Shown here piece after piece: positions 5,122 to 6,201 of a stretch of 6,201 nt of DNA. The stretch lies in the NCBI GenBank assembly GCA_002429615.1, contig DJAN01000194.1, forward strand, positions 1 through 6,201. The letters are read 5' to 3'. This stretch comes from Lysobacteraceae bacterium UBA6001. Lineage in GTDB: Bacteria; Pseudomonadota; Gammaproteobacteria; Xanthomonadales; Xanthomonadaceae. The notes under the pieces were generated by a model. The model ran no database searches and was not told where the DNA came from. It saw only the letters and a list, made by a program, of their open reading frames with translations. A program made the position numbers and the translations under genes. The stretch's first letter is position 1, and each line of letters opens with the position of its first letter.

Positions 5122-6201
5122 TCAGCCCAGGCGCTCCAGCACGTCGGCCAGCTCCGGCGCCAGCGGCGCGTTGAGCACGTAGGGCGTCTGCCCGCCGTCC
5201 AGCGCGAACTCCAGCGAGGCCGCATGCAGGAACAGCCGGCGCAGGCCGGCCTGGTCGCGCAGGCGCTTGTTGACCACCTCGTCGCCGTACTTGTCGTCGC
5301 CGGCCACCGGATGCCCCAGGTGCTGGGCGTGGACGCGGATCTGGTGGGTACGCCCGGTCTCGATCCGCACTTCGCAATAGGAATGCCCGCCGCGCCGTTC
5401 CAGCACGCGGAAGTGGCTGAGCGAGGCCTTGCCCTCCGGCCGCACCTGCACATGGCGCTCGCCGCCCTGGCGCAGGCCGACATGCAGCGGCGCGTCCACC
5501 GTCATCACGCCGTCCGGCAGCCGGCCGACCAGCAGGGTCAGGTAACGCTTGGTGATGCCGCGGCCTTCCTCGCTGTCGCCTTCACGCATCAGCGCCTGCA
5601 GTTCGCTCAGCGCCGAACGCTTCTTGGCGATGATCAGCAGGCCGGAGGTATCGCGATCCAGCCGGTGGACCAGTTCCAGGGTCTGGCCGGGGCGCAGCGC
5701 GCGCAGGGTCTCGATGGCGCCGAAGCTGATCCCGCTGCCACCGTGGCTGGCCACGCCGGACGGCTTGTTCAACGCCAGCAGGCGCGCGTCCTCGAACACG
5801 ATGGCCGCTTCCAGCCGGGCCATGTAGGCAGCCGGTGGCGCGGCCTTCTCGCCTTCCTCGGCCACCCGCAGCGGCGGCACCCGCACCTCGTCGCCGGCAT
5901 CGAGCTTGCGCTCGGCCTTGGCGCGGCCGCCGTTCACCCGGACCTGCCCGCTGCGCACCAGCTTGTAGACCAGGCTGCGCGGCGCGCCCTTGAGCTGCCC
6001 CAGCAGGAAGTTGTCCAGGCGTTGGCCGGCGCGATCTTCCGAGACGGTGAGATTGCGCGCCTGCGCCCGTTCGGCCGGTACGGCGGGTGTCTCGGCCACG
6101 GGGGCGGCGGGCTTGGCCGGGCGGGTTTCAGCGCGCGGATCCGGTCGCGCGGCGGGCGCCGATCGACGGGCATCCGCCGGCGCGCGTCCGGGACGCGGGG
6201 C
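5122..6201 (-). CDS. rluC: RluC-type 23S rRNA pseudouridine synthase, N-terminus possibly beyond the window
   Basis: This cytoplasmic enzyme converts specific uridines of 23S rRNA to pseudouridine (955, 2504 and 2580 in E. coli). Numbering from the GTG at 6099, there are 325 residues against 319 in E. coli. Residues about 18-75 form the S4 RNA-binding domain (AGQRLDNFLLGQLKGAPRSL). The RluA catalytic domain follows, with 'LNKPSGVASHGGSGISFG' (110-127), the active-site motif HRLDRDTSG (145-153, nucleophile D148) and 'TGRTHQIRVHAQHLGHPVAG' (248-267). Conservation with E. coli RluC is high throughout, favouring RluC over RluD or RluA. The frame is open from 6099 to the edge with 34 further codons rich in Pro, Ala and Arg, no stop and no ATG. 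The GTG at 6099 has no Shine-Dalgarno and lies within that low-complexity stretch, so the true start is probably outside the window, and the gene is given as 5'-partial. In E. coli rluC is divergent from rne, which may lie beyond the edge. Its stop is six bases from that of zupT, with no terminator between. Confidence 0.92.
   Translation of the reverse strand, partial: APRPGRAPADARRSAPAARPDPRAETRPAKPAAPVAETPAVPAERAQARNLTVSEDRAGQRLDNFLLGQLKGAPRSLVYKLVRSGQVRVNGGRAKAERKLDAGDEVRVPPLRVAEEGEKAAPPAAYMARLEAAIVFEDARLLALNKPSGVASHGGSGISFGAIETLRALRPGQTLELVHRLDRDTSGLLIIAKKRSALSELQALMREGDSEEGRGITKRYLTLLVGRLPDGVMTVDAPLHVGLRQGGERHVQVRPEGKASLSHFRVLERRGGHSYCEVRIETGRTHQIRVHAQHLGHPVAGDDKYGDEVVNKRLRDQAGLRRLFLHAASLEFALDGGQTPYVLNAPLAPELADVLERLG

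Noticed and set aside
5113..5124. Inverted repeat TGAGCAGGCTCA spanning both stop codons of zupT and rluC as a shared terminator
   Set aside because: The arms are only 5 bp with a 2-nt loop, too tight for a hairpin, and no T-run follows. The symmetry comes partly from two facing TGA stops.
1..6201. A defence system, mobile element, CRISPR array or secondary-metabolite cluster
   Set aside because: All substantial frames are accounted for by housekeeping or transport genes, or by the two TonB-related proteins. No transposase, integrase, nuclease, repeat array or modular synthase motif was seen on either strand.

Overview
The window is GC-rich (about 70% by eye). It is most likely chromosomal DNA of a gammaproteobacterium of the Xanthomonadaceae/Lysobacteraceae (Lysobacter, Luteimonas, Xanthomonas or Stenotrophomonas relatives). 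This rests on the protein flavour, on the set of ordinary housekeeping genes, and on the 'transmembrane repetitive protein'-like gene beside nfuA. It looks like a short, edge-limited contig: bases 1-10 match the 3' end of the standard Illumina adapter, and the genes at both ends run off the sequence. I see no rRNA, tRNA, CRISPR array, insertion sequence or phage gene.

Left part (1-1990): a minus-strand pair, nfuA (534-1130) followed 18 nt later by a truncated single-pass membrane protein (1-515), is divergent from a plus-strand pair, phhB (1218-1568) and a small TonB-C-domain lipoprotein (1571-1990). An 87-nt intergenic region separates the two pairs and holds the only AT-rich island there, which can be read as overlapping divergent -10 elements. 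The membrane protein's helix carries a nearly complete TonB-type Ser-His-Leu-Ser signature. The plus-strand pair ends in a strong hairpin at 2011-2041.

Middle (2045-4135, minus): a PQQ-dependent dehydrogenase of the glucose/quinate/shikimate type. It has a signal peptide, no N-terminal membrane domain, and a C-terminal membrane tail ending in six arginines.

Right part (4136-6201): a 170-nt divergent intergenic region leads into a ZupT-type ZIP metal transporter (4306-5115). This converges, with a 6-nt gap, on rluC (5122 to the window end), a 23S rRNA pseudouridine synthase whose reading frame stays open to the edge.

The genes do not form one pathway: Fe-S cluster delivery, pterin recycling, periplasmic sugar or polyol oxidation, metal uptake and rRNA modification lie side by side. 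The least ordinary points are two TonB-related proteins on either side of nfuA/phhB (a TonB-like membrane helix and a stand-alone TonB C-domain lipoprotein), the unusual anchoring of the quinoprotein, and two genes (nfuA and zupT) whose start codon sits 6 nt after a -10-like box with no Shine-Dalgarno, as expected of leaderless mRNAs.
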